From GCA-016699835 sp964543905 (GTDB taxonomy: Bacteria > Planctomycetota > Phycisphaerae > Phycisphaerales > UBA1924): a DNA stretch of 64,000 bases. The stretch is from positions 209,243 through 273,242 of the forward strand of contig CAZIZO010000004.1 of the NCBI GenBank assembly GCA_964543905.1, read 5' to 3'. The notes under the pieces were generated by a model. It did no database searches and was not told the origin of the DNA. It saw only the letters and a list, made by a program, of their open reading frames with translations. Shown here piece by piece: positions 34,502 to 42,172 of the stretch. Position numbers and translations under genes: made by a program. Numbering within the stretch: the stretch's first letter is position 1; every line of letters begins with the position of its first letter.

Positions 34502-34668
34502 TCGGCCGACTCCTTCTCCTCGCAGCGGGCGATCCTCAGGGTTGGGGGCTGAGGGAGTGGTGTGGTCTCACGCCTGCTCCGGGATTCTGGCGAGCCGGTG
34601 CCAGTCATCCCTCAGTCTCTCAACGTCATCGCCCCGCCCGACTCACGCGCCGAATACCCTTCCTCGCG

Positions 34669-35688
34669 ATGCGAGAATCCGAACTGCTTGCCCACATTGC
34701 ACTTCGGTCCCAGAATCTCGGGATTCGTTTCCCCCACGTCCTCGTCGGGCCAGGCGATGATTGCGCCGTCGTGCGAACTCCAAACGCCGACCAACTCCTG
34801 CTCACCACCGACCACCTCGTCGAAGGCCGTCACTTCGAGCCCATCGACCTCGCCCACAAACGCTCGATGCTCGACCTCATCGCCCGAAAAGCCATCGCCC
34901 GCTCCATCTCCGACATCGCCGCCATGGGCGGCACGCCCCTCTGCTCCCTCGCCACCGCCTGCCTCCCGCCCAACTTTCCCCAGGACGCGGCCAACGAACT
35001 CTTCGATTCCATGCACACATGGGCCCAGCATTGGAACGCGCCCCTCGTGGGCGGCGATATCTCCTCCTCTGCTCCTTCTCCTGCTTCTCTTCCTCCCCCC
35101 CTCGTCCTCACCACCACCGTCCTCGCCACCCCACACAAATCTGGGCCAGTCCTCCGCTCCACCGCTCGTGCCGGCGATAGCGTCTGGGTCTCCGGACGTC
35201 TCGGCGACAGCATGCGCGACCTTCGCCATCTCCGCTTCGAGCCTCGCCTCCACGATGCCGCCTTCCTCTGCGACACCTTTCGCTCCCCTCGACCACTCCT
35301 CCATGCCATGATGGACCTCTCCGACGGCCTCGGCCGCGACGCCGCTCGACTCGCCCACGCCTCCGGCCTTCGCCTCGAACTCGACGCCTCCCTCTTCCCC
35401 TGCTCGCCGGGTTGCACGTGGCGTCAAGCCCTCGCCGACGGCGAAGACTACGAACTCCTCTTCACCATGGACCCCGAAATCGCGCCGCATTCCCACATCC
35501 TCTCGCGCCGCGATCCTCCCGCCACTCCCTTCACCCGCATCGGCATCGTCCGCCAAGCCCCTTCCGCAGGCCAGCCCCCAGATCCTCCGCGCCCAGGCCT
35601 CGCCTTCGTCCCACCCTCCGGATGCATCGTCAAAGCCCCCGACGGCACCTGGTTCGACGCCTCCCATCTGGGCTGGGAGCACACATGA
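34669..35688 (+). CDS. thiL: ThiL, thiamine-monophosphate kinase
   Basis: ThiL phosphorylates thiamine monophosphate to the active diphosphate. The 339-residue protein has the AIR synthase-like fold blocks 'VGPGDDCAVV' at about 26-35, 'LTTDHLVEGRHF' at about 45-56, 'ARKAIARSISDIAAMGGTPL' at about 72-91 and 'VGGDISSS' near 126-133. The C-terminal half has 'MMDLSDGLGRDAARLA' and 'GEDYELLF', where the conserved Asp residues bind Mg-ATP. The Cys in GDDCAVV replaces a more common Ala. The stop overlaps the tsaE start (ATGA). Confidence 0.95.
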   Translation: MRESELLAHIALRSQNLGIRFPHVLVGPGDDCAVVRTPNADQLLLTTDHLVEGRHFEPIDLAHKRSMLDLIARKAIARSISDIAAMGGTPLCSLATACLPPNFPQDAANELFDSMHTWAQHWNAPLVGGDISSSAPSPASLPPPLVLTTTVLATPHKSGPVLRSTARAGDSVWVSGRLGDSMRDLRHLRFEPRLHDAAFLCDTFRSPRPLLHAMMDLSDGLGRDAARLAHASGLRLELDASLFPCSPGCTWRQALADGEDYELLFTMDPEIAPHSHILSRRDPPATPFTRIGIVRQAPSAGQPPDPPRPGLAFVPPSGCIVKAPDGTWFDASHLGWEHT

Positions 35689-36362
35689 TCTCCCTCACCC
35701 GATCCACCTCCAGCCCCGAGCACACCGCCGCACTCGCCCAGGGCCTCGCCGACCTCCTCGCCTTCACCGACGTCCTCGCCGTCCATGGTCCCCTCGGCGC
35801 CGGCAAAACCACCTTCACCCGCGCCCTCGCCCACGCGCTCGGCACACGCCGCGGCCTCGCCTCCTCGCCCACCTTCGTCTTGATCAACCAATACCCCTTC
35901 GAGAACCGCCGCCTCGGCCCGGGCCAACTCATCCACGTCGACGCCTACCGCCTCGCCTCCGCCGATGACCTCGAATCCCTCGGCTGGGACGCCCTCTTCG
36001 ATCCCTCCTCCCGCCTCGCTCGCGACAGGTCCATCGCCCTTATCGAATGGGCCGATCGAATCCAGCAGGCCCTCCCTCCCGACGAGCACCTCGCCTCCCT
36101 CTCCATCTCGCCCACCGGCGAGCACGCTCGTGCCTTTCACTTCCGCCTGCCCACCGCCTGGCAAAGTCGCCCCAACTTTGAGTTGTTCCTTTCCAACCAG
36201 CCCACGCGATGCCCCGCGACCCAGGCCTGGGTCGCGCCCACCTCTTCCACCTATCCCTTCGCCTCCCAGCAGGCGAAGATGGCCGACCTCCACCGCTGGT
36301 TCACCGGCGGCTACACCATCTCCCGCGGCATCGAGCCCGACGATGTCCACGAGCCTCATTGA
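35685..36362 (+). CDS. tsaE: TsaE, t6A ATPase, fused to a degenerate YacG-like zinc finger
   Basis: TsaE is the ATPase that recycles the TsaB-TsaD complex in t6A37 tRNA modification. The Walker A 'GPLGAGKTT' is at 35-43, 'SSPTFVLINQY' at about 60-70 and 'IHVDAYRL' at about 83-90. 'LIEWADRI' at about 119-126 completes a normal domain that ends near 172. The extra tail, 173-225, follows the YacG pattern ('CP.C...V...PFCS.RCK..DL..W..G.Y.I') but keeps only the first Cys. Cys176 is followed by Thr179, Ala193 and Ala197 at the other ligand positions. So it is a fusion with a zinc finger that can no longer bind zinc in the usual way. Confidence 0.93.
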   Translation: MISLTRSTSSPEHTAALAQGLADLLAFTDVLAVHGPLGAGKTTFTRALAHALGTRRGLASSPTFVLINQYPFENRRLGPGQLIHVDAYRLASADDLESLGWDALFDPSSRLARDRSIALIEWADRIQQALPPDEHLASLSISPTGEHARAFHFRLPTAWQSRPNFELFLSNQPTRCPATQAWVAPTSSTYPFASQQAKMADLHRWFTGGYTISRGIEPDDVHEPH

Positions 36363-36463
36363 TCCATCCTCGCCGCCGGTCGAGTGCGAACGCGCCGCCG
36401 CCTCCGCCCGCGACGCGCCGCGACCCACTCGCCTCCTCGCCCGGCCCTCATGCGTCTCGGCGC

Positions 36464-38353
36464 TTACTTCCCGCCCTTCCTCGCCATCTCCACCGCCGCC
36501 TTCGGATGGATCAGGAACCGATCGTTGAAGTTCGCCATCGGCGTCGCCGTCGCCTTGATCGCCGAGATCACCTCCGCCGTCGTCAGCGTCGGGTTCACCG
36601 CCAGCATCTTGCCCGCGAGGTTCGCCACGTTCGGCGCCGCCATCGACGTCCCGCTGAACTTCATCCGCTGCCCGCCCGGGATGTAACTCTCCACCTCAAA
36701 CCCGTTCGCGTACAGCGACACGCCCTTCCCGAAACTCGTGAACCCCGTCGGCTTGCCCGATTGGTCCACCGCCCCCACCGTAATGAGGTTCGCCAACTTG
36801 ATCCCCGACGGGATCATCTCATCAAAGTCCACGTCGTTGTCCGAGTTCCCCGCCGCGGCAACAAACAGGATCTCCGGCGCCGAGGCCATCGCCTCTTCGA
36901 GGGCCTTCTTCTGGATCGCAAAGATCTCGCGTGAGAGCGCCGCCCGCTCCTCCGCCGTCTTCCCCACCCCCTTGACTTCCAGCGCTCGCTCCACGTCCTT
37001 CCGCGAGCCGCCCCAACTCATGTTCGCCACGCGCACGCCCGCCGCCTTCATATACGCCACCGTGTCCTGGATCGCCTTCGCGTGCTTGGTTTCCAGTTCG
37101 ACGCTGGGGGCGTGCAGCGGCACCTGCCGGAAATCGAACGTCAGTCGCACCGCGAGCAGCCTCGCCGCCGGATTCCCCTCCGCCGCGATCCCCGCCACGT
37201 GCGTCCCGTGCGAATAGTTGCCGAAGAGCCCGAGGTCCTCGAGAAACGGTCCCACCTCGTCCTGCTTCAGCCCGCCGACATACTTGCGGAACGCGCTCGC
37301 CTCCGCGCTGTCCACGTTCGAGGTCATGTCCATCGACCCCTTCGCGTACTGCGTCACGATCTTCACGTCCGACCTCATCTCGTCCAGCGGGTGGAGGAGT
37401 TCCGCCACGCGGTTGTCCGTCAGGTCGAACGCGATCCCATGCAGGTCGTCCACAAACCCGTTCCCGTCGTCGTCCTTGCCGTTCGCCCGCTCACTCGGGT
37501 TGACCCACAGTTGATTGGTGAAAATCGACGTGTCCACACCCGAATCCCAGATCGCCAGGACCACCGGCGTCAGGTTCTCCGACGACCCAAACGTGGCGGC
37601 ACGCTCCGCCCAGATGTCCTTCTTCTCGCCCGTGTTCGTCGAGATGATCTCGCGATACACATCCGCCTCCGCCGCCATGAGCGGCAGCCGCACGTCCAGC
37701 ACCATCCGCGCCGAGATCAACCCCCGCGCGATGTCGCTGCTCAACTTCCCCTGCTGCGCCTCCACCGCCGGGTCGAGTTGCCCCTTGATGCTCCCCAGCA
37801 CCAACTCGCGCGTCAAGATCTCCGCTCGCCCCTTCGCCTGCATCACGTCATCGCGCACCACGTCCCACGGCATCGCCGACACCTTCGCCCGCAGCGTCTC
37901 CTTGAACACCGCCTCGTACTTCGCCCGGTCGCCCCCCGCCGCCTTGTGCGCCGCGGCAATCGCCTCCGCCACCACCCCCGTCATCATCCTCTTCGACGCC
38001 TTCTGCTCCAACTCCCGCGCCTTCGCGAACCACGACACCGCCTCGTCGTGCCTCTCGTCCAGCATCGCGATGCTCCCCAGCATCGTGTAGTAGCCCTGGA
38101 GCGTCGTCCCGTCCTCGATCTTGTACGCCGCGAGGTCCGCCTTCAGGTCCTTCGCCATCGTCGCGGCGAACTCCTTGAACGGCTGGTCCGACACCAGAAA
38201 CTCCGACGCCCTCCCCGGAATCGTGTACTCGTGCCGAGGCAGTTCGTCCGCCGTCTTCACGACCTTCCGCGTGTCCTCCTGGGCAAGCACGAGCGAGGGC
38301 CAACCCAGCGCAAGCGACGCGGCAACCACAACCAAAGCAGGCGTAAGACGCAT
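36464..38353 (-). CDS. Exported subtilisin-like (S8) serine protease
   Basis: GGAG upstream supports the ATG at 38353 (629 residues). A signal peptide ('LTPALVVVAASLALGWPSLVLA') is followed by an unusual helical region of about 220 residues with a TPR-like feel ('YYTMLGSIAMLDERHDEAVSWFAKARELEQ'). The catalytic triad is present: Asp in 'AIWDSGVD' near 268, His in 'YSHGTHVAGI' near 381 and Ser in 'FSGTSMAAPNVANLAGK' near 568. A Ca-binding-like 'NGKDDDGNGFVDD' precedes the His. It is secreted; substrate unknown. It is convergent with tsaE and downstream of the hydrolase gene. Confidence 0.93.
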   Translation of the reverse strand: MRLTPALVVVAASLALGWPSLVLAQEDTRKVVKTADELPRHEYTIPGRASEFLVSDQPFKEFAATMAKDLKADLAAYKIEDGTTLQGYYTMLGSIAMLDERHDEAVSWFAKARELEQKASKRMMTGVVAEAIAAAHKAAGGDRAKYEAVFKETLRAKVSAMPWDVVRDDVMQAKGRAEILTRELVLGSIKGQLDPAVEAQQGKLSSDIARGLISARMVLDVRLPLMAAEADVYREIISTNTGEKKDIWAERAATFGSSENLTPVVLAIWDSGVDTSIFTNQLWVNPSERANGKDDDGNGFVDDLHGIAFDLTDNRVAELLHPLDEMRSDVKIVTQYAKGSMDMTSNVDSAEASAFRKYVGGLKQDEVGPFLEDLGLFGNYSHGTHVAGIAAEGNPAARLLAVRLTFDFRQVPLHAPSVELETKHAKAIQDTVAYMKAAGVRVANMSWGGSRKDVERALEVKGVGKTAEERAALSREIFAIQKKALEEAMASAPEILFVAAAGNSDNDVDFDEMIPSGIKLANLITVGAVDQSGKPTGFTSFGKGVSLYANGFEVESYIPGGQRMKFSGTSMAAPNVANLAGKMLAVNPTLTTAEVISAIKATATPMANFNDRFLIHPKAAVEMARKGGK

Positions 38354-38444
38354 GACGGGCTCCAAGGAGGGCGAGTGAAATCGAACCCCCAATGCTAGGA
38401 ACTCATCCGCCTTCGCTCGCCACGCCACGCCCCTCGGTCGCTCG

Positions 38445-40007
38445 CTACTTCCCGCCCGCGTCCGCCTGCTTCCGCTGGAACATCCAGTCCACCGCGTCGG
38501 GCAGGGCGGCGCCGACCACGAGCGTGTGCCCGAAACTCGCCTTGTTGAGAAGGTCCACCGGCAGCCCGCGATCCTTCGCCAGTTTCGCCGCCTTGCGGAT
38601 CGCGTCCGCCTCCGAGACCCGGTCCAGTTCGCCCAGCACGACCAGCGTGGGCGACATGCTGGGCTCGCCCTTCTCGGGCAGTTTCGCGTTCCCGAAGCAG
38701 ATGACGCCCGCGATCTCGCTCCCGCGCGAGCGGGCGAGCACGCCCGCCGCCACCGCGCCCATCGAGTGCCCCATCACGTACACCTGCTTGCGGTCGATCG
38801 CGTAGTCCGCGCTGAGTTGGTTGACCAGCCGGTCAAAGTTCGACGCGCTCTCCGCGAACGCCGTCGTCGCCGGGCACGCCACGACGAACCCTTCGCGGTC
38901 GGCAAGGTCCGTGATGAGCCCGCCCGCGTGCGCGTCGATGAACATGCTCTCGTCCCCCGTCGCGCCGTGCAGCGCGATCACGAGCGGAAGGGGCGTGTCC
39001 CCCGCCGCCGCCGCCGGCGCATACACCCGGCACGGGATCGGGGTGTTCGCATCCACAATAATGGGTCGCCAGAGGTCGCCCACCCAGTGGCGGTACGGGT
39101 TCTTCCCCGCCGCCAGCGCCGCCACCTCGTCGCGCACGTCGTCGGGCAACTCGGTGTAGTTCGCCTGGATCTGGGAGACGTTGTTCTCGTTGGGCGAATC
39201 GCTCAGGAGCGCCACGCGCCGGCGCGCGATCTGGATCGCGGTCCGCAACTCCTCCGAATCGCCCACGCCGTTGAGCGCACGCACCAACTCCTCCCGCACG
39301 CCGTCGAGCGCCCGTGGCGCGACGATCAGGCGCGACGTGCCGAAGTCCGGCTCGCCGCTGATCCGCACCACGACGTCGAAGGTCGTCGGCGCGAGGTCCG
39401 CCGTCTTGGGAGAGTCCGCCGCGGGCAGGCCCCAGTCCATCGGGATCGCCACGCTGACGATCGACTCGGCGCCCACGTCCACCAGCCGCGACGCCGTCAC
39501 CGTCTCGACGCGCGGCGGCCCGCCGCGCACCGCCGTCACCGACGTCGCGTCCACCAGGAACTCGTACTTCATCGTCTTCTTGTTGCTCGACGTCTGGAAC
39601 CCGCGGACGATCACCCGCGGCATGGGCTTGCCCGGCGACCAGACGGGCGGCTCGACGCGCACGCACAGCCCCCCGCACAGCGTCGCCTTGGGCGGCACGC
39701 CGTTGAGGTCGCGCTCGATCGAGATCAGGTCGTTGACCGACTTCGTGAGGTTGCCCCCCAAGAGGTCCAGCGTCATCGTGTCGAACCGGCGGTTGAAGCG
39801 CACCACGTCCTCGACCTTGGCCCCCTCGGTCATCATCCGATTGCGAAAGGCGTTGTCCACCGCGAGGTAGAAGTTGGCGAGTTGCGCCTTGGTGACGGCG
39901 GCGGGGGTCAGGCCCGGGGCTTCGAGCGGCGGGCGGGCGGGCGCGGATCCCTTGGGCGCGGGTTGGGCGAGGACAAGGGCGGCGGCGATGGCGGCGCAGT
40001 ACAGCAT
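38445..40007 (-). CDS. Exported alpha/beta hydrolase (esterase-like)
   Basis: The ATG at 40007 gives 520 residues with a signal peptide ('LYCAAIAAALVLAQPA'). The first 300 residues are an N-terminal domain that I cannot assign. The C-terminal hydrolase has the oxyanion-hole segment 'PLVIALHGATGDESMFIDAHAGG', the nucleophile motif 'GHSMGAVAAG' (Ser near 414), an acid after 'LVVLGELDRV' and the catalytic His in 'SFGHTLVV'. This resembles feruloyl esterase or PHB-depolymerase-like hydrolases. The substrate is not readable. It shares strand and export with the S8 protease, 92 bases apart. Confidence 0.85.
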   Translation of the reverse strand: MLYCAAIAAALVLAQPAPKGSAPARPPLEAPGLTPAAVTKAQLANFYLAVDNAFRNRMMTEGAKVEDVVRFNRRFDTMTLDLLGGNLTKSVNDLISIERDLNGVPPKATLCGGLCVRVEPPVWSPGKPMPRVIVRGFQTSSNKKTMKYEFLVDATSVTAVRGGPPRVETVTASRLVDVGAESIVSVAIPMDWGLPAADSPKTADLAPTTFDVVVRISGEPDFGTSRLIVAPRALDGVREELVRALNGVGDSEELRTAIQIARRRVALLSDSPNENNVSQIQANYTELPDDVRDEVAALAAGKNPYRHWVGDLWRPIIVDANTPIPCRVYAPAAAAGDTPLPLVIALHGATGDESMFIDAHAGGLITDLADREGFVVACPATTAFAESASNFDRLVNQLSADYAIDRKQVYVMGHSMGAVAAGVLARSRGSEIAGVICFGNAKLPEKGEPSMSPTLVVLGELDRVSEADAIRKAAKLAKDRGLPVDLLNKASFGHTLVVGAALPDAVDWMFQRKQADAGGK

Positions 40008-40072
40008 GTCCCATAGATCGGATCGATCGGGAGACGAGTCCATCGCCGGAACGGGGGGATCGGGCCGCGGGG

Positions 40073-40522
40073 CTAGATGCCCTTGGCGCCGCGGGCGGTC
40101 TTGAGTTTGAGTTCGGCGAGGGCCTTGTCGTGGCGCTGCTTGTCGAGGGCGGCGGCGCGCTCGCCGCCGGCGGCGGGGAGTTGGCGGGCGTCGATCTGGC
40201 GGATCTCGGCTTCGATCTCGCTGGCGGTGAGGCTCTCGGCGGCGAAGGCACGCTCGGCGAGGAGGGTGAGCGAATCGCCCGCCATGCGGAGGAAGCCCCC
40301 ATCGACGACGAACGAGCGAGAACCGCCCGCGCCCTTGGCGGAGTCGGCGAAGTCGAGTTTGAGTTCGCCCAAACCGAGTCGGGCGAGGATGGGCGCGCGT
40401 CCCGGGAGCACGCCCATCAGGCCATCCCAAGCGGGGATGGAGGCGTAGACCACCTGCTCGTCCACGAGGGAGGCGGTGGGGGTGACCAGACGGCAGCGGA
40501 AGCTCTTCGCCACGGGAGTCAT
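40073..40522 (-). CDS. atpC: AtpC, ATP synthase F1 epsilon subunit
   Basis: The ATG at 40522 gives 149 residues. The N-terminal beta-sandwich shows 'FRCRLVTPTASLVDEQVVYASIPAWDGLMGVLPGRAPILARLGLGELKL', with the epsilon signature 'G..GVLPGRAP....L..G.L'. 'SFVVDGGFLRMAGDSLTLLAERA' and a C-terminal helical hairpin (about 95-145) follow. Epsilon couples F1 to the c-ring and can inhibit hydrolysis. It normally ends the atp operon after atpD. Here the neighbours are a hydrolase and a divergent permease, so it is separated from the other subunits, at least within this window. Confidence 0.92.
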   Translation of the reverse strand: MTPVAKSFRCRLVTPTASLVDEQVVYASIPAWDGLMGVLPGRAPILARLGLGELKLDFADSAKGAGGSRSFVVDGGFLRMAGDSLTLLAERAFAAESLTASEIEAEIRQIDARQLPAAGGERAAALDKQRHDKALAELKLKTARGAKGI

Positions 40523-40627
40523 CTCCGAAAGAAACCCGAATGTCGGTCCGTGGTCGCCCATGAACCGAAGGGGCGGATGATAGGTGGGTCGCTCCCGGAT
40601 GTCCGCGCGAATGGCTATTCTCCGCGC

Positions 40628-41596
40628 GTGCGTCATCGACCCGTGGCGGCCCTGGTTGGATTGTTCGTGCTCCTGCTGGCGGCGGTGGGGGTGCGTTTGG
40701 TCGTGCGCGGGTTTGAGCATGCGGATGTGGTCACCTTGCTGCACCTGCGCGGGGCGCAGATCGCGGCGGGGGTGATCGTGGGCGCGGCGCTGGCGGTCTC
40801 GGGGGTGATTTTGCAGTCGATGCTCCGGAACCCGCTCGCGTCGCCCGATCTCCTTGGGTTGGCGACCGGGTCGGGGCTGGCGGTGATGGTGGCGGCGTGG
40901 ATGAGTCATTCGGCCGGGGTTGGGGTCTCGAGTTTTGCGGGGACGCGGGTCGCGGCGCTGGTCGGTTCGATGGGGGCGTTGGCGCTGGTGTATGTGCTGA
41001 GCCAACGCCGAGGGCTGCTGGACCCGGTGTCGCTGGTGCTGGTGGGGGTCGTGGTGAGCCTGATGTGCGGGGCGGGGATTGAGTTGGTCCGGCACTTCCT
41101 GCGATCGCAGGATGTGCTCGCGTCGCGGTTGCTCATGGGGGGGCTGCGGGGTGAATCGTCGTCCACGGAGTTGTGGGTGTGTGGGGTGATCGTGCTGGGG
41201 TGCGTCGTGGCGACGGCGTGGCTGGGGCGCGCGATGGACGCGATGTCGCTTGGGGAAGACGAGGCGCGGAGCGTGGGGGTGGCGGTGGGGGGGGTGCGAA
41301 TCGGGTTGTTCGTGATGGCGGGCGCGTTGACGGCGGTGTCGGTGGTGCTGGCGGGGGCGATCGGGTTTGTGGGGTTGATCGGACCGCATGTGGTGCGGGC
41401 GATGGCGGGGCCGTCGCATCGGGTGCTGGTGGTCGGGTCGGCGATGGCCGGGGCGGGGTTGCTGGTGCTGGCGGATGCGTGCGTGAGCGGGATCGCGACG
41501 GACGCGGGGCGTGTGCCGCTGTCGGTGGTGACGAGCCTGATCGGCGGGCCGATGTTCGTGGTGCTCTTGCGGCAGGTCCGACGGGGCGGGGGCTGA
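40628..41596 (+). CDS. FecCD-family ABC transporter permease (iron-siderophore/cobalamin type)
   Basis: This protein of about 322 residues has nine or ten transmembrane segments and FecCD signatures: 'LRGAQIAAGVIVGAALAVSGVILQSMLRNPLASPDLLGLATGSGL' near the N-terminus, 'WLGRAMDAMSLGEDEARSVGV' and 'AGAIGFVGLIGPHVVRAMAGPSHR' near the C-terminus. It should form the permease of an importer for ferric siderophores, haem or B12. No ATPase or binding-protein gene is in the window. A GTG at 40628 is chosen; an ATG at 40577 would add 17 polar residues. It is divergent from atpC. A B12 role would suit the neighbouring metH, but that is speculation. Confidence 0.88.
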   Translation: MRHRPVAALVGLFVLLLAAVGVRLVVRGFEHADVVTLLHLRGAQIAAGVIVGAALAVSGVILQSMLRNPLASPDLLGLATGSGLAVMVAAWMSHSAGVGVSSFAGTRVAALVGSMGALALVYVLSQRRGLLDPVSLVLVGVVVSLMCGAGIELVRHFLRSQDVLASRLLMGGLRGESSSTELWVCGVIVLGCVVATAWLGRAMDAMSLGEDEARSVGVAVGGVRIGLFVMAGALTAVSVVLAGAIGFVGLIGPHVVRAMAGPSHRVLVVGSAMAGAGLLVLADACVSGIATDAGRVPLSVVTSLIGGPMFVVLLRQVRRGGG

Positions 41597-41660
41597 GGGG
41601 GCGGGCTGCTGGGGCGAACCGAGGGCGTCTGCGGAGGATCGGCGGCCCACGATGGTGTGG

Positions 41661-41976
41661 CATGGCAAGGAAGGCGGAGGATGGCGGCGGCGGATTTCCG
41701 GGTGGTTTCGTTGTGCTCGGGTGCGACGGCGATGGTCTCTCGGAGGGCGATGAGGGCGTCCTGACGCGCGTGGGCGAGGAGGAGGGCTTCACGCGTGGCG
41801 AGCATGGCGAGGAGGCGGCGGAGGGAGGATTGGGTCTCTTCGGACTCGAACCACGCGAGGAGGGCTGGGATCTTGAGGTTGAACTCCTGCGAGATCTCGG
41901 GGAGCGAGCGCTCGGTGGCGAGGAACGCGCGGAGGAGTTGGTCGGCGAGGTCGGGAGTGAGGGCGTGGTTCGTCAT
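41661..41976 (-). CDS. Possible hypothetical protein, coding only at its N-terminus
   Basis: An ATG at 41976 opens about 105 codons that look coding: 'LADQLLRAFLATERSLPEISQEFNLKIPALLAWFESEETQSSLRRLLAMLATREALLLAHARQDALIALRETIA'. The segment 'LPEISQEFNLKIPALLAWF' resembles a helix-turn-helix. The frame then has no stop until 40906 and becomes Pro/Ser/Thr-rich shadow sequence antisense to the FecCD gene. Either the stop has been lost by mutation or a frameshift, or the reading frame is not real. The remaining 200 bases on either side, between 41597 and 42172, show nothing I can name. Confidence 0.35.
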
Positions 41977-42172
41977 GCCACAAGGGTGAGGCGACGGCGA
42001 CGGCGATCAAGAGGAGTGGAGCGCGCGCGAGCGAGATTGGCGCACAAACGAGGTCACTGCGCGCAGAACCGGGGGAAGGACTTGGGTGGCATAACACGCC
42101 GGGCGGATGGGGGGGAGCGAGAGCGCGGGGGGGCAGGGCGTGGATGCGGAGGAAGGAGGGAGAGGGGCGGAC

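Noticed and set aside
34534..34610. A TPP riboswitch before thiL, suggested by GGGGGCTGAGGGAG.
   Set aside because: The second conserved half (CCTGAT...TAATACCAGCG) is absent and the hairpins do not fit the THI-box fold.
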